Assembly: GCF_000224085.1 (NCBI RefSeq)
Contig: NC_015945.1
Span: forward strand, 434,001-498,000
DNA: 64,000 nt
From: Allomuricauda ruestringensis DSM 13258
Lineage (GTDB): Bacteria > Bacteroidota > Bacteroidia > Flavobacteriales > Flavobacteriaceae
Direction: 5' to 3'
Shown piece after piece: positions 1-9,170 of this stretch. Position numbers and translations under genes: made by a program. The notes under the pieces were generated by a model. That model saw nothing but the letters and a program-made list of their open reading frames with translations, was not told where the DNA came from and made no database searches. Numbering within the stretch: the stretch's first letter is position 1; each line of letters starts with the position of its first letter.

Positions 1-220
1 TTTGGGACTGTTGATCGGGTTAGTGCTCTCAAAGATCATTGACCAGACCCCTTTTGAAACAGAGGCCCTGCCTACCATCACCACCTATCCTGTAAATTAC
101 GACCCGACCTATTATATCATTGGGATTACTTTTGCCCTTTTGTCAACCTTTGTGGCGGGCTATTTGCCCTCGAACAGGGCCAAAAATATCGATCCCGTAA
201 AAATTATCAGAGGAACCTGA
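1..220 (+). CDS. ABC transporter permease (FtsX/MacB type), C-terminal end
   Basis: This is the last 73 codons of a gene that begins before the window. The peptide has two hydrophobic stretches (about residues 2-10 and 37-53) and ends in a polar tail with the pattern YLPSNRAKNIDPVKIIRG, the usual end of FtsX/MacB/LolC-type permeases (PS.RA..IDPVEALR). An ATPase gene follows after 10 bp, so the two probably form one exporter acting on lipoproteins or small hydrophobic molecules. The substrate cannot be read from this fragment. Confidence 0.85.
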   Translation, partial: LGLLIGLVLSKIIDQTPFETEALPTITTYPVNYDPTYYIIGITFALLSTFVAGYLPSNRAKNIDPVKIIRGT

Positions 221-230
221 TCCTGCGTTT

Positions 231-908
231 ATGGAATTTGTAATGGAAACCAAGAATATCAACAAATACTTTCACAAGCCGAAGGAATTCCACGTGCTCA
301 AAAACATATCCTTTGGGGTAAAGAAGGGTGAATTTACCTCTATCATGGGAAAATCAGGATCTGGAAAATCCACCTTGCTGTACATTCTTTCCACCATGGA
401 CACGGACTATACGGGGCAGTTGTACCTCAACAATGACCTGGTAACGGGCAAATCCCAAAGGGAACTGTCCCGCATCCGCAACAAGAATATCGGTTTTGTG
501 TTCCAGTTCCACTATTTGCTGTCCGAATTCAGTGTTTTGGAAAATGTGATGTTACCTGCAAAAAAACTCGGCGAAAAATCCCCTGCCGAGATTGAACGCA
601 ACGCCCAACAAAAACTTGACATGCTCCACATAGGCCATCTGGCCCACCAGCGAGCCTCCCGAATCTCTGGAGGGGAAAAGCAACGCGTGGCCATTGCCCG
701 GGCGTTGATCAACGACCCCACCATTTTGATGGGCGATGAACCCACGGGCAACTTGGACAGCCAAAACTCTGAAAACGTGTTCAACATCTTCAAAAAACTC
801 AAGGAAGAACAAGGACTATCGCTCTTGGTGGTGACCCACGATGAGGATTTTGCCAAACGTACCGATCGTATCGTGCAGTTGGAAGACGGGGAGATCATTG
901 CTCAATGA
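231..908 (+). CDS. ABC transporter ATP-binding protein, MacB/LolD type
   Basis: A 225-residue ATPase of full length for the LolD/MacB-ATPase class. Walker A GKSGSGKST lies at residues 40-48, the Q-loop at about 92, the signature SGGEKQR at 146-152 and Walker B ILMGDE at 165-170, followed by the family-typical PTGNLD. It should energise the FtsX-like permease just upstream (10-bp gap, same strand). A second in-frame ATG four codons later is an equally possible start. The end overlaps the convergent Usp gene by 7 bp. Substrate unknown. Confidence 0.93.
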   Translation: MEFVMETKNINKYFHKPKEFHVLKNISFGVKKGEFTSIMGKSGSGKSTLLYILSTMDTDYTGQLYLNNDLVTGKSQRELSRIRNKNIGFVFQFHYLLSEFSVLENVMLPAKKLGEKSPAEIERNAQQKLDMLHIGHLAHQRASRISGGEKQRVAIARALINDPTILMGDEPTGNLDSQNSENVFNIFKKLKEEQGLSLLVVTHDEDFAKRTDRIVQLEDGEIIAQ

Positions 909-1753
909 AACAAGTTTTTGTTCAAACTGAGCAAAGGAAGTTGGGTCTTGGACATCATCTGCTTGACAAAATCCTTGTGGGCAAAGGGGGACAAAACGCT
1001 TTTATTGTTCCGCTCCAGCATGACCAAGACATCCATTTCCCTTCGCTTTGCGCACTGCTCCAAGGCACTGGAAACATTGTCCGAATAAATCAGTTCAAAT
1101 CCCAATTTTTCATACTTTACTTTATGTCTCAGCTTTTTTTGGAAACAGCGCATCTGTTCCTCCCCTTTTTCCCAATCCAGGGTACTTACATGGATTATTT
1201 TAACAAAAGCTTGATCTGGACCCGCCATGGTTTTGATGAGCCAATCTATCGCATGTATGTCTGTGTCTTCAAAATCAGAGGCATAGGCTATCTGCTCTAT
1301 TGAAAATTTATCCGTAGTTGGTGGTACCATCAAGAAGGGGCAGGGACTTTCCTGAATCATTTTTTTGGCATTGCTGCCCATTACCAAATTCCTGAATGCG
1401 TTGCTGCCCTTGGTTCCCATTATAACCAAAGATGCATCAAACTCAGTGACCACGTCAATGATAGCATCGTTTACCATTGCATTTTCCCTTACCATTAACT
1501 GGAGTTTTGTGCCATCCTTGATCTGTCCCAGATGTTTTTTATAGAAATCGACAAGTTTTTTGCGATTTTCTTCGAATGCTTCTTTCTCCATCTTGGCATA
1601 CGTCATGCTCAAGGGGGTCAACAGCGCCACATTCAAATCGAAAACATGGAGCACCAACAATCTTGAATCGAGCTTTTCGCTCAGGGTATTGGCCATTTTT
1701 AGGGCAGCTGCTGCATTGTTGGAACAATCTGTGGCACAAACAATAGGTCCCAT
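902..1753 (-). CDS. Universal stress protein with two Usp domains
   Basis: Two consecutive UspA folds. The first begins at the MGPIVCATDCS start and carries a GTKGSNAF nucleotide-loop-like segment; the second is more diverged. The open frame extends to an ATG at 1903, but I prefer the ATG at 1753. It gives 283 residues, matching the 282-residue paralogue at 14754-15602, it places the Usp beta-1 strand at the N terminus, and a CRP-type palindrome (1797-1808) and -7 box (1766-1773) lie inside the longer version. Usp proteins bind ATP or other ligands and support survival under energy or oxygen stress. The exact role here is inferred from the island context. Confidence 0.88.
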   Translation of the reverse strand: MGPIVCATDCSNNAAAALKMANTLSEKLDSRLLVLHVFDLNVALLTPLSMTYAKMEKEAFEENRKKLVDFYKKHLGQIKDGTKLQLMVRENAMVNDAIIDVVTEFDASLVIMGTKGSNAFRNLVMGSNAKKMIQESPCPFLMVPPTTDKFSIEQIAYASDFEDTDIHAIDWLIKTMAGPDQAFVKIIHVSTLDWEKGEEQMRCFQKKLRHKVKYEKLGFELIYSDNVSSALEQCAKRREMDVLVMLERNNKSVLSPFAHKDFVKQMMSKTQLPLLSLNKNLFH

Positions 1754-1765
1754 AAGTTTTTTGCC

Positions 1766-1808
1766 CAAAACTATCATATCGCAGCCTGTTTGGAAATGAC
1801 CTTGGTCA
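1766..1808 (-). promoter_or_regulatory. CRP-type site and promoter for the Usp gene
   Basis: The palindrome TGACCTTGGTCA (1797-1808) is followed on the minus strand by TAGTTTTG (1773 to 1766), a full match to the Bacteroidota -7 element TAnnTTTG. The two centres are 33 bp apart. The expected transcript start, near 1760, supports translation from 1753. Confidence 0.65.
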
Positions 1809-1890
1809 CATCCAAATTGCAAAAGAGTCCTTTCCATATACCAAAAAGGGGCAATGGGCAAAGCTCTTTTTAGGCGGTTCCATTCATGGG

Positions 1891-1933
1891 TGACGTACAT
1901 CATTTCAACAAAGCAAACTGCTAATTACCTTAG
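1891..1933 (+). promoter_or_regulatory. CRP-type site and promoter for hsp20
   Basis: The palindrome TGACGTACATCA (1891-1902) is followed by TACCTTAG (1926-1933), five of six defined bases of TAnnTTTG, with centres 33 bp apart. The predicted leader to the ATG at 1984 is about 45 nt. Confidence 0.6.
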
Positions 1934-1983
1934 TTTCAGTTAAGTTGTGAAAACATTATTGTATAACCTAAAAAAAATGTGTC

Positions 1984-2448
1984 ATGTCATTAGTTAAGTT
2001 TAGAAGCAGACCCTTTGGAGACCTTATCAGATCTAATTTCTTCGATCTTGATGATTTCTTTGAAGACCGAGTATGGGATTCCGACCTGTTAAAAGGAAGA
2101 TTTTGGAACGGAAAAAGCATGATTCCGGCCATGAACATCAAAGAGACCGATAATGATTATGAAATCGAACTTGCAGCACCTGGCTTTGACAAGAAAGATT
2201 TCAAGGTCACCATTGAGAACGGATGTTTGAACATTTCAGCGGAAAAATCGACATCTGAAGAAGAAAAGGATACGAATTACACTCGAAGAGAGTTCAGCCA
2301 CAATTCCTTTGAACGTTCCGTAAAATTGCCGGATACCATTAAGGATGATGCCGTCAATGCAAAATACAATGACGGTATTCTCAGGTTTAAACTGGCCAAA
2401 AAAGAAGAGGCCAAAAAAAAGAAACCCAAGGTAATCGAAGTCTCATAG
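1984..2448 (+). CDS. Small heat shock protein, Hsp20/alpha-crystallin family
   Basis: A 154-residue ATP-independent chaperone of normal length. The alpha-crystallin domain runs from about residue 45 to 135 and contains the ELAAPGFDKKDFKVTIENG block and the GILRFKLAKKE end strand. A lysine-rich tail with a short V-I-E-V motif follows, suitable for oligomer contacts. It holds unfolding proteins until refolding is possible. The gene is divergent from the Usp gene, each with its own CRP-type site, and is followed 102 bp later by the P-type ATPase. Mycobacterial HspX in the DosR regulon is a functional parallel. Confidence 0.93.
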   Translation: MSLVKFRSRPFGDLIRSNFFDLDDFFEDRVWDSDLLKGRFWNGKSMIPAMNIKETDNDYEIELAAPGFDKKDFKVTIENGCLNISAEKSTSEEEKDTNYTRREFSHNSFERSVKLPDTIKDDAVNAKYNDGILRFKLAKKEEAKKKKPKVIEVS

Positions 2449-2550
2449 ATATACCTTGATCCCAGTCCCCATTGCAGCTATCTCGACCTTTCATTCCTAA
2501 ATTTTTGTAATGGGGATTTTATATTTATATTACTTGCTCTTATCCATGCT

Positions 2551-5196
2551 ATGCTGAACAATGCCTTTGCCCTGCCCTGGAAAGAAGTTGTCAAGGACCT
2601 GGGCAGTGATGTCGGGACAGGATTGGCTGCCAATGAGGTGAAAAATCGTTTGACCAAATATGGAGACAACTGTCTCCCCGCCCACGTCAAAAAGGGAAAC
2701 CTTAAAATTTTTCTGGAGCAGTTCGATAATCCCATCATTTATATCCTTGGTGTTGCCGCTGGCCTAAACCTCATCTTTGGTGAGTGGTTGGAATCCGTAA
2801 CGGTAGGGATTGTCATCCTGATCACCATACTTATTGGTTTTTTTATGGAGGTGAGTGCAGTCCGATCCATGGAAACGCTAAGGAACATAGGGCAACTGGA
2901 ATGCAGTGTGCTAAGGTCGGCCAAGGTGCAAAAAGTTCCTTCTACCAAAATTGTTCCCGGCGATATTATTTTGTTTGGAGCTGGAGATGTCATCCCAGCG
3001 GACGCCCGATTGGTGGAAAAAAAGAATCTTGAGGTGAAAGAAGCCATACTTACTGGGGAAAGTGCTCCCGTTGGAAAGGATATTTTGTCGCTGGAACCCA
3101 ACGCACAAATGACAGAACAAATGAACATGGTCTTCAAAGGCACCATGGTGAACAAAGGTTTTGGGAAGGCGGTGGTGGTCGGCACTGGGGGAAATACGGT
3201 ATTGGGGGAAATACAGCAGCTCGGGGAGATTGCCGAGGAAACCAAAGCACCATTGAACAAAAAGCTGAACCAACTCAGCAAACGTCTTATTTGGGTCATG
3301 TTGGCCTTTGTGATTCCCATGATCTTGTTCGGATTTCTGGCCGGAAAAGACCTTTTGGTAATGGTACAAACAGGAATAGCCTTGGCCGTGGCCACTATTC
3401 CGGAAGGTTTGCCCGTTGTGGTCACTATTGCGCTGGCCCGGGGGATGCTCAGATTATCCAAACAACAGGTAATCATCAAAAAAATGGAAGCGGTCGAAAT
3501 TCTTGGCTCCGTCACCATGGTCGCCACCGATAAAACAGGAACACTGACCGAGGATGCCATGATAGTGCACACCTTAAACTTTGATGGAGAAACATTCAAA
3601 GACCTGGATAAAGGCAATTACTTAGCACTTCGAAATACTCAGAATAAAATTGCCTACGAACAATTTGTGTTATGTTGTGTCCTCTGCAATGATATTACCC
3701 TTAGTGTGGACGAACCCTACCGCGACGCCATAGATTCGAGCTTATTTCGGTTTGCTGAAAACTTGGGGGAAAATCCAAAACAGATTAAGGAAAGATTTCC
3801 AGAAATATACAAGCTCCCCTTTGACGAGGAAAGAAAATTAATGGCAACTGCCAATAAAAAAGGTGACGACTCCCATGTCATTTTTATAAAAGGAGCCTTT
3901 GAAAATGTTACCGCATTGTGCACAAAGAGATTGATCGGAGACAATATTGTTCCACTCAATAATAAGGAACAATGGGAGGAAACAGTCGATAAAATGTCCT
4001 CGCAGGGACTTCGGACCATAGCCATGGCATATAAGGAAGTAAAAGGGTCAAACTTTGAAAAAAATGAACTCCTGAACAATCTGGCTCTCATTGGAACAGT
4101 CGGGTTTATAGATCCCGCCAGGGAAGATGTAAAGGACATTGTGGACATATACAAAAAAGCTGGGGTCAAAGTGGTCATGATGACCGGGGACCATCCAAAA
4201 ACTGCTAAAAAAATTGCTTCGGACATTGGGTTATTGGAAAACGGGGAAAGCAATGTAATGGAAGGAAAGGACTTGGACATGGCCAATTTGAACGAAGAAA
4301 AGGACCAAAACCTGCTATTGGGGACAAAGGTTTTCGCAAGGGCCACCCCAAAACAAAAATTGGAACTCATTTCATTTTTTCAAGAAAAGAACAATGTGGT
4401 AGGGATGTTTGGCGATGGTATCAATGACGTTCCGGCGCTCATCAAGGCGGACATTGGCATAGCCATGGGAAAAAGAGGGACCGGTGCAGCTCGGGAAGCG
4501 GCAGATGTAATCCTGCGGGACGATCGCTTTGGGTCTGTGGAACTGGCCATCAGGCAGGGCAGGATGCTTTTTGAACATATCCGGCAATTTCTGATTTATC
4601 TTTTGTCGTGCAACGTGGCGGAAATCATGACAGTGGGCATAGCGGCCCTGTTAAATCTACCCTCTCCACTACTGCCCTTACAGATCCTGTTTTTGAACCT
4701 TGTGACCGATGTGTTTCCTGCCTTGGCACTGGGCTTTGGCAAAGGCGAAGAGGATATGATGGACAGACCGCCAAGAAGTAAAGATGAACCAATTTTGACA
4801 AACATACATTGGAAATCGACCTTTATTTATGGTACCTCCATCACTTTTTCCGTACTGGGAATCACACTCTTTTCCGAGTTCAAATTGAATCTTTTGCCCG
4901 ATCAGATCAACAATTTGGCATTCTATACCCTGATCATTGCCCAATTGCTGAATATTTTCAACATGCCCAAAAGACAGGCTTCATTTTTTTTCAACGAGGT
5001 TACCAAAAATCCATGGGTATGGGGCGCCATTGTTTTGAGCGTCGCCATAATGGTGGTGGCCTATTTGATCCCATCCATATCCCGCGCTCTTTCCTTGGTT
5101 CCTTTGGATTGGACAATGCTCCAATGGCCTGTGATTTTTGGATTGGGCTCATTGCTTTTCTCACAATTCCTAAAAAGGATAAATCTGGCCCAGTAA
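2551..5196 (+). CDS. P-type cation ATPase of the P2A (calcium/manganese) class
   Basis: An 881-residue membrane pump with an N-terminal cation-ATPase domain, actuator loop TGES at 168-171, M4 motif PEGLP at 284-288, phosphorylation site DKTGT at 327-331 and hinge GDGIND near 621-626. The M6 segment NLVTDVFPALALG matches the SERCA ion-binding helix, and ten transmembrane segments are expected. It exports Ca2+ or a similar divalent ion at the cost of ATP. No separate palindrome with a well-placed -7 box was found, so it may be read through from hsp20 or use a nearby promoter (TATATTTA around 2521). CtpF of mycobacteria is a related pump in a similar gene set. Confidence 0.92.
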   Translation: MLNNAFALPWKEVVKDLGSDVGTGLAANEVKNRLTKYGDNCLPAHVKKGNLKIFLEQFDNPIIYILGVAAGLNLIFGEWLESVTVGIVILITILIGFFMEVSAVRSMETLRNIGQLECSVLRSAKVQKVPSTKIVPGDIILFGAGDVIPADARLVEKKNLEVKEAILTGESAPVGKDILSLEPNAQMTEQMNMVFKGTMVNKGFGKAVVVGTGGNTVLGEIQQLGEIAEETKAPLNKKLNQLSKRLIWVMLAFVIPMILFGFLAGKDLLVMVQTGIALAVATIPEGLPVVVTIALARGMLRLSKQQVIIKKMEAVEILGSVTMVATDKTGTLTEDAMIVHTLNFDGETFKDLDKGNYLALRNTQNKIAYEQFVLCCVLCNDITLSVDEPYRDAIDSSLFRFAENLGENPKQIKERFPEIYKLPFDEERKLMATANKKGDDSHVIFIKGAFENVTALCTKRLIGDNIVPLNNKEQWEETVDKMSSQGLRTIAMAYKEVKGSNFEKNELLNNLALIGTVGFIDPAREDVKDIVDIYKKAGVKVVMMTGDHPKTAKKIASDIGLLENGESNVMEGKDLDMANLNEEKDQNLLLGTKVFARATPKQKLELISFFQEKNNVVGMFGDGINDVPALIKADIGIAMGKRGTGAAREAADVILRDDRFGSVELAIRQGRMLFEHIRQFLIYLLSCNVAEIMTVGIAALLNLPSPLLPLQILFLNLVTDVFPALALGFGKGEEDMMDRPPRSKDEPILTNIHWKSTFIYGTSITFSVLGITLFSEFKLNLLPDQINNLAFYTLIIAQLLNIFNMPKRQASFFFNEVTKNPWVWGAIVLSVAIMVVAYLIPSISRALSLVPLDWTMLQWPVIFGLGSLLFSQFLKRINLAQ

Positions 5197-5479
5197 ATTG
5201 GGCAGGTCCTGGACTTTTTCATATATATTTTCCAAATAAAGCCGAAAGTCCATTATTTATAACAATGAATCAGCACGTTTGAACATGATTATTATCATAA
5301 TAAAATAAGGAAACGCATACTATATTTGATTGGGTTTTTGTTACTGTTCCATTACAATATAGCGCCGAAAAACACTTTCACTGGTAAAATGCCATCTCAT
5401 TTTAGTAAGACCCAAAACAATAATCAAAAAATCCATCAACCTTAATCTGTTGTTATGACCTAAAAAACCACCTATTTAA
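5197..5479 (+). other. Leader region before the sensor kinase gene
   Basis: A 283-bp stretch with no credible gene. It contains a CRP-type palindrome and -7 box at 5286-5328 (listed separately). From the expected start near 5335 a leader of about 145 nt runs to the ATG at 5480. I see no terminator hairpin or known riboswitch in it. Confidence 0.5.
5286..5328 (+). promoter_or_regulatory. CRP-type site and promoter for the kinase/regulator operon
   Basis: The palindrome TGATTATTATCA (5286-5297, flanked by A and T to give ATGAT/ATCAT) is followed by TATATTTG (5321-5328), a perfect TAnnTTTG, with centres 33 bp apart. It implies that the REC-CRP regulator activates its own operon. Confidence 0.7.
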
Positions 5480-8026
5480 ATGAAACGGCGAAATTCCAAA
5501 GAAGAAAAACGATCTTATCCTTTGTTTGAAGGTGACCGAAAACTAAGGACGTTGGTGGAAAACCTTCCGGGCATCGTATTTCGCTGTAAAAACGATGAGA
5601 ACAGGACCATGCAGTACATTAGTGATGGATGTAAATGGATCACGGGATATTGGCCTGAGGAATTTTGCAAGACGGGTGGCATCACATGGACATCCCTGAT
5701 CCATCCCATGGACGGGGAAGATGTTTGGAACAGAATCCAAACCGCTGTGGCCAAAAAGGAAAAGTTTCAGTTCGAGTACCGAATAATGGACAAAGACGGT
5801 AATGTACACTGGATCAGCGAAACTGGAGTAGCAGTTGAAAAAAAAGAAGACACGGTCTTTCTTGAAGGATATATGCAAGATATTACTGCCCAAATTATGG
5901 GCGGCAACATCAATGTTATCAAGGAAAGGGCCTTGGAAGAGGTAGGAAACGGGATTGTGATCTCCAATGCTCAACTGAAACAGTTTCCCATCATCTATGT
6001 CAACAAGGCTTTTGAAAAAAACACAGGCTATACCAGCGAGGAGGTCATCGGTAAAAATTGCAATTTCCTACAGCTTGACGACCGCCAACAGCAAGAGGTC
6101 CAAATCATTGGTGAAGCACTCTCGACCCAATCCCCATGCCATGTGGAAATCCGCAACTACAAGAAAGATGGCACTCTGTTTTGGAACGAGCTGTCCATCA
6201 CCCCGGTACGTGACTTCCATGGTGAAACCACCCATTTCATAGGTATCCAAAATGATGTAACGGAACGGAAAAACCTAGAGTTTCTGAGAAAGGCCAAGAA
6301 CGATGTGCTGGAAATGATCATCAAAAAAAAGCCGTTGCCCGATATTTTTGACCGGATTCAAGGCGTGTTGGAACAACAGATGCGGATCGGCACTGTGGCC
6401 ATTTGTTTGTATGATGGTAGCGAGCAAGTCATCAAAAGGATTTCCGGAAACAAAATACATCCCACAATTGCCAAGGCCATGGACCAAATTTTGGAGGCAA
6501 CCGATTCCTGTCCATGTGTACGGGCCGTGCAAAGCAAAAAAAAGGAAGGTACTGCCAATATCCTGGACGAGCCTTCATGGTCCAAACATGAAGTTGCTCT
6601 GACCAAAGCAGGTATCAAATCCATCAGTTCCACCCCTATCTTGGATGCCGATGAGAACGTTTTGGGCGTTTTGTCCATTTTTTATCCCGATGGATTCCTG
6701 AGTTCCCCACAGAAGGAAGATTTGGTAGATGAGATGGCAGGTCTTGCGGGGTTGTCCATTGAGCAGGATAAAGTCAGAAAAAGACTCCAGATGAACCAAG
6801 AACGTTTGGAAGCACGATCCAAGGGCCTGGAAAAAGAGGTGGAGCAGCGAAATAAAGACTTGGAACAGATACTTAAGGAATTGAGAGTAACAAACTTTGA
6901 GCTGAACGTACAGATAACAGATGCCCAAAATGCACGGAAAAAGATTGAAGTTCAAGAGGCCATGCTTTTGGCAATTGCACAAAAATTTCCGAAGGGTGCT
7001 CTCATTTTGGTAAACGAGCAAATGCGGATAAGCTTTGTGGAAGGTGCCGAGCTAAAGTTCCTTCAACATCAAATCCGATCAAATCAGAAATTGTCCATAA
7101 ACGATCTCAATGGTTTTTCGGTCAATAGCAAACCGCTCTTACTGACCTGCATCAAACAAACATTAAAGGGCAAGCATTTAAGTTTTGAGATAGAATACCA
7201 AAAAAGAAACTACATTGTGAACACCACGCCCTTGTTCATTGAAAATAGAAGGACATCCCTTGCGCTTCTTGTCCTGTTCAATATATCTGATAGAAAACGA
7301 AACGAGGGAAAAATGCTCCAAAACCTCATCAAGGAAAGGGAGCTGAGTGAGCTGAAGACCCAGTTCATCAGCACAGCCTCGCACGAGTTCAGGGCTCCGC
7401 TGAGTGTCATCCTATCCTCTGCTTCACTCATCGAAAAGCTGAACGCCCCCGACAAGGGCGAGCGACGTTTGGCCCATTTGGAAAAGATCAAGTCCAATGT
7501 GCGGTACTTGGTCAATATACTCAACGATTTCCTTTCGGTGACCAAATTGGACGAAGGAGAGACCAAAGCCTCTCCCGAATATTTTGACCTGCTCCATTTT
7601 TCCAAATCCTTGGTTCAAAAAGTGAAAACAAGCAAGAAAAAAGGGCAGTCCATCATTCTGGAATGCGAAAAGGCCGAATTGGAAACCTTTTTGGACCCTA
7701 AGCTCATGCACCTGGTGCTTTCGAACCTGCTCAATAACGCCATCAAATATTCCGAAGAGGGCCAGCCCATCACCTTAAAGATCGAGGACAGTGACCATAA
7801 AGTTCGAATTTGGGTAACTGACCAGGGAATAGGGGTACCGGAAGATGACCAACAACATCTTTTTCAACGGTTCTTTAGGGCCAAGAACAGTGTCAACATT
7901 GCCGGTACCGGACTTGGTCTTCATATAGTCAAAACGTATGTGGAACTCATGAGCGGGCAGATAGATTTTGAAAGCAAAGAAAATCATGGAAGTACCTTTA
8001 AACTGGAGTTTCCAAAAAAACACTGA
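5480..8026 (+). CDS. Sensor histidine kinase with PAS, LOV-like PAS and GAF domains
   Basis: An 848-residue cytoplasmic kinase without membrane segments. Order: PAS (about 20-140), a second PAS at 150-265 with LOV signature GKNCNFLQ (191-198), GAF (270-430), coiled coil (430-495), a weak PAS-like domain (495-605), HisKA with phospho-acceptor H635 in SHEFR, and HATPase with N753, DQGIG (781-785) and GTGLGL (809-814). The LOV domain keeps photoactive C194, N226, N236 and Q257 in the positions that contact the isoalloxazine ring. Two arginines that usually hold the FMN phosphate are replaced (N195, and G in IIGEAL). It should phosphorylate the REC-CRP protein encoded 4 bp downstream. Light, oxygen or redox state are all possible inputs. 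Confidence 0.9.
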   Translation: MKRRNSKEEKRSYPLFEGDRKLRTLVENLPGIVFRCKNDENRTMQYISDGCKWITGYWPEEFCKTGGITWTSLIHPMDGEDVWNRIQTAVAKKEKFQFEYRIMDKDGNVHWISETGVAVEKKEDTVFLEGYMQDITAQIMGGNINVIKERALEEVGNGIVISNAQLKQFPIIYVNKAFEKNTGYTSEEVIGKNCNFLQLDDRQQQEVQIIGEALSTQSPCHVEIRNYKKDGTLFWNELSITPVRDFHGETTHFIGIQNDVTERKNLEFLRKAKNDVLEMIIKKKPLPDIFDRIQGVLEQQMRIGTVAICLYDGSEQVIKRISGNKIHPTIAKAMDQILEATDSCPCVRAVQSKKKEGTANILDEPSWSKHEVALTKAGIKSISSTPILDADENVLGVLSIFYPDGFLSSPQKEDLVDEMAGLAGLSIEQDKVRKRLQMNQERLEARSKGLEKEVEQRNKDLEQILKELRVTNFELNVQITDAQNARKKIEVQEAMLLAIAQKFPKGALILVNEQMRISFVEGAELKFLQHQIRSNQKLSINDLNGFSVNSKPLLLTCIKQTLKGKHLSFEIEYQKRNYIVNTTPLFIENRRTSLALLVLFNISDRKRNEGKMLQNLIKERELSELKTQFISTASHEFRAPLSVILSSASLIEKLNAPDKGERRLAHLEKIKSNVRYLVNILNDFLSVTKLDEGETKASPEYFDLLHFSKSLVQKVKTSKKKGQSIILECEKAELETFLDPKLMHLVLSNLLNNAIKYSEEGQPITLKIEDSDHKVRIWVTDQGIGVPEDDQQHLFQRFFRAKNSVNIAGTGLGLHIVKTYVELMSGQIDFESKENHGSTFKLEFPKKH

Positions 8027-8030
8027 ACAA

Positions 8031-9110
8031 ATGAAAAAAATACTGGTAATCGAAGATCATAAGGAGTTCCGAGAAAACACAATGGAAATCCTAGAAATGG
8101 CCAATTATGTAGTTCTGGGTGCTGCCAATGGTAGATTTGGTATCCAAATGGCACTGGAGCATCTTCCAGACCTTATCATAAGCGACATAATGATGCCCGA
8201 GGCCAATGGATATACCGTACTTGAAGTTTTGGGCAAGGATCCAAGCACTTCCAAGATTCCCTTTATCTTTTTGACCGCCAAAGATAGAAAAGAGGACATG
8301 AGAATGGGAATGAACTTAGGGGCGGATGATTACATCTACAAACCCTATGAAACCCAGGAACTCTTGGATGCCATAGCAATGCGGTTAAAGAAAAGCAGTT
8401 TTATCCACCAACATTTCTCCAAGACACCCGTTGGAATCAACCATTTTTTTAAGGAAGCATCGGAATATCTGGGCAAAGAGCTCACCTCACAAGATAGGGA
8501 ATCCCAATCTTTCCGTGACAGGGAAGTCATTTACAGGGAAGGGAATGCCGCACATTTCCTCTATTTTATAGAGGAGGGAAACATCAAAACTTTCAGGGGT
8601 ACGGAGGAAGGCAAAGAAATGATCACCGGACTTTATGGCCCTGGGGATTTTGTGGGGCAACTCTCTTTGTTGGGAAGTGGTGGAACCTATCTCGAAACGG
8701 CCATTGTCATGGAACATGCCACGGTTCTGGGTATTCCGAAAGAGGATTTCATCCACTTGGTCTATCAGGACAAAGAAGTGGCCAATAAATTCCTTGAGAT
8801 TATTTCCAACAATATGGCCCATTTGCAGGAAAGATTGCTGGATATTGCCTATTCGTCCGTGGATAGGCGGGCGGCAAAAGCATTGTTGGAACTTCACGAA
8901 AAAGGAATCCTAAAAGATGGCCATCACAAAGGCGTGGATATGCTTCGGGAAGATTTTGCCTCCATGATCGGCGTGGCCAAGGAAACTGCCATCCGGACCC
9001 TTACCAAGTTTAGGGAAATTGGTCTGGTAGGCACTGACAAGCGGAGGAAACTCACTTTATTGGATAAGGATAGGTTGAAGCGTATTGCCGATTTTGACGA
9101 TATGGCTTGA
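8031..9110 (+). CDS. Response regulator with REC and CRP/FNR-type DNA-binding domains
   Basis: A 359-residue fusion. The REC domain (1-120) has phospho-acceptor D52, T82 and K104. The cyclic-nucleotide-binding fold spans about 160-270, and a CRP-type winged helix (275-345) has a recognition helix with K-E-T-A-I-R (317-322). E318 and R322 occupy the CRP E181/R185 positions that read TGA half-sites. I chose the ATG at 8031 rather than the upstream start at 7968 because REC begins right there (MKKILVIEDH). The cNMP pocket lacks an obvious RxS phosphate-cassette, so phosphorylation rather than cAMP is the likely switch. It is the best candidate for binding the TGAY-N4-RTCA sites across the island. 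Confidence 0.92.
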   Translation: MKKILVIEDHKEFRENTMEILEMANYVVLGAANGRFGIQMALEHLPDLIISDIMMPEANGYTVLEVLGKDPSTSKIPFIFLTAKDRKEDMRMGMNLGADDYIYKPYETQELLDAIAMRLKKSSFIHQHFSKTPVGINHFFKEASEYLGKELTSQDRESQSFRDREVIYREGNAAHFLYFIEEGNIKTFRGTEEGKEMITGLYGPGDFVGQLSLLGSGGTYLETAIVMEHATVLGIPKEDFIHLVYQDKEVANKFLEIISNNMAHLQERLLDIAYSSVDRRAAKALLELHEKGILKDGHHKGVDMLREDFASMIGVAKETAIRTLTKFREIGLVGTDKRRKLTLLDKDRLKRIADFDDMA

Positions 9111-9170
9111 TTTCACAAAGGAATTGTAAAGTCAAGCATGAGCTGCCAAACGCATCATTTTGACAACAAT

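Noticed and set aside
2458..2469. TGATCCCAGTCC as a CRP-type site for the P-type ATPase gene
   Set aside because: The right half lacks the final A, and no TAnnTTTG-like box lies 33 bp downstream.
2739..3617. 292-residue minus-strand frame opposite the P-type ATPase
   Set aside because: Antisense shadow with serine/isoleucine/proline-rich, structureless composition; the plus-strand frame has all ATPase motifs.
7968..8030. Upstream start for the REC-CRP regulator
   Set aside because: It would add 21 residues inside the kinase gene's end; REC homology begins exactly at the ATG at 8031.
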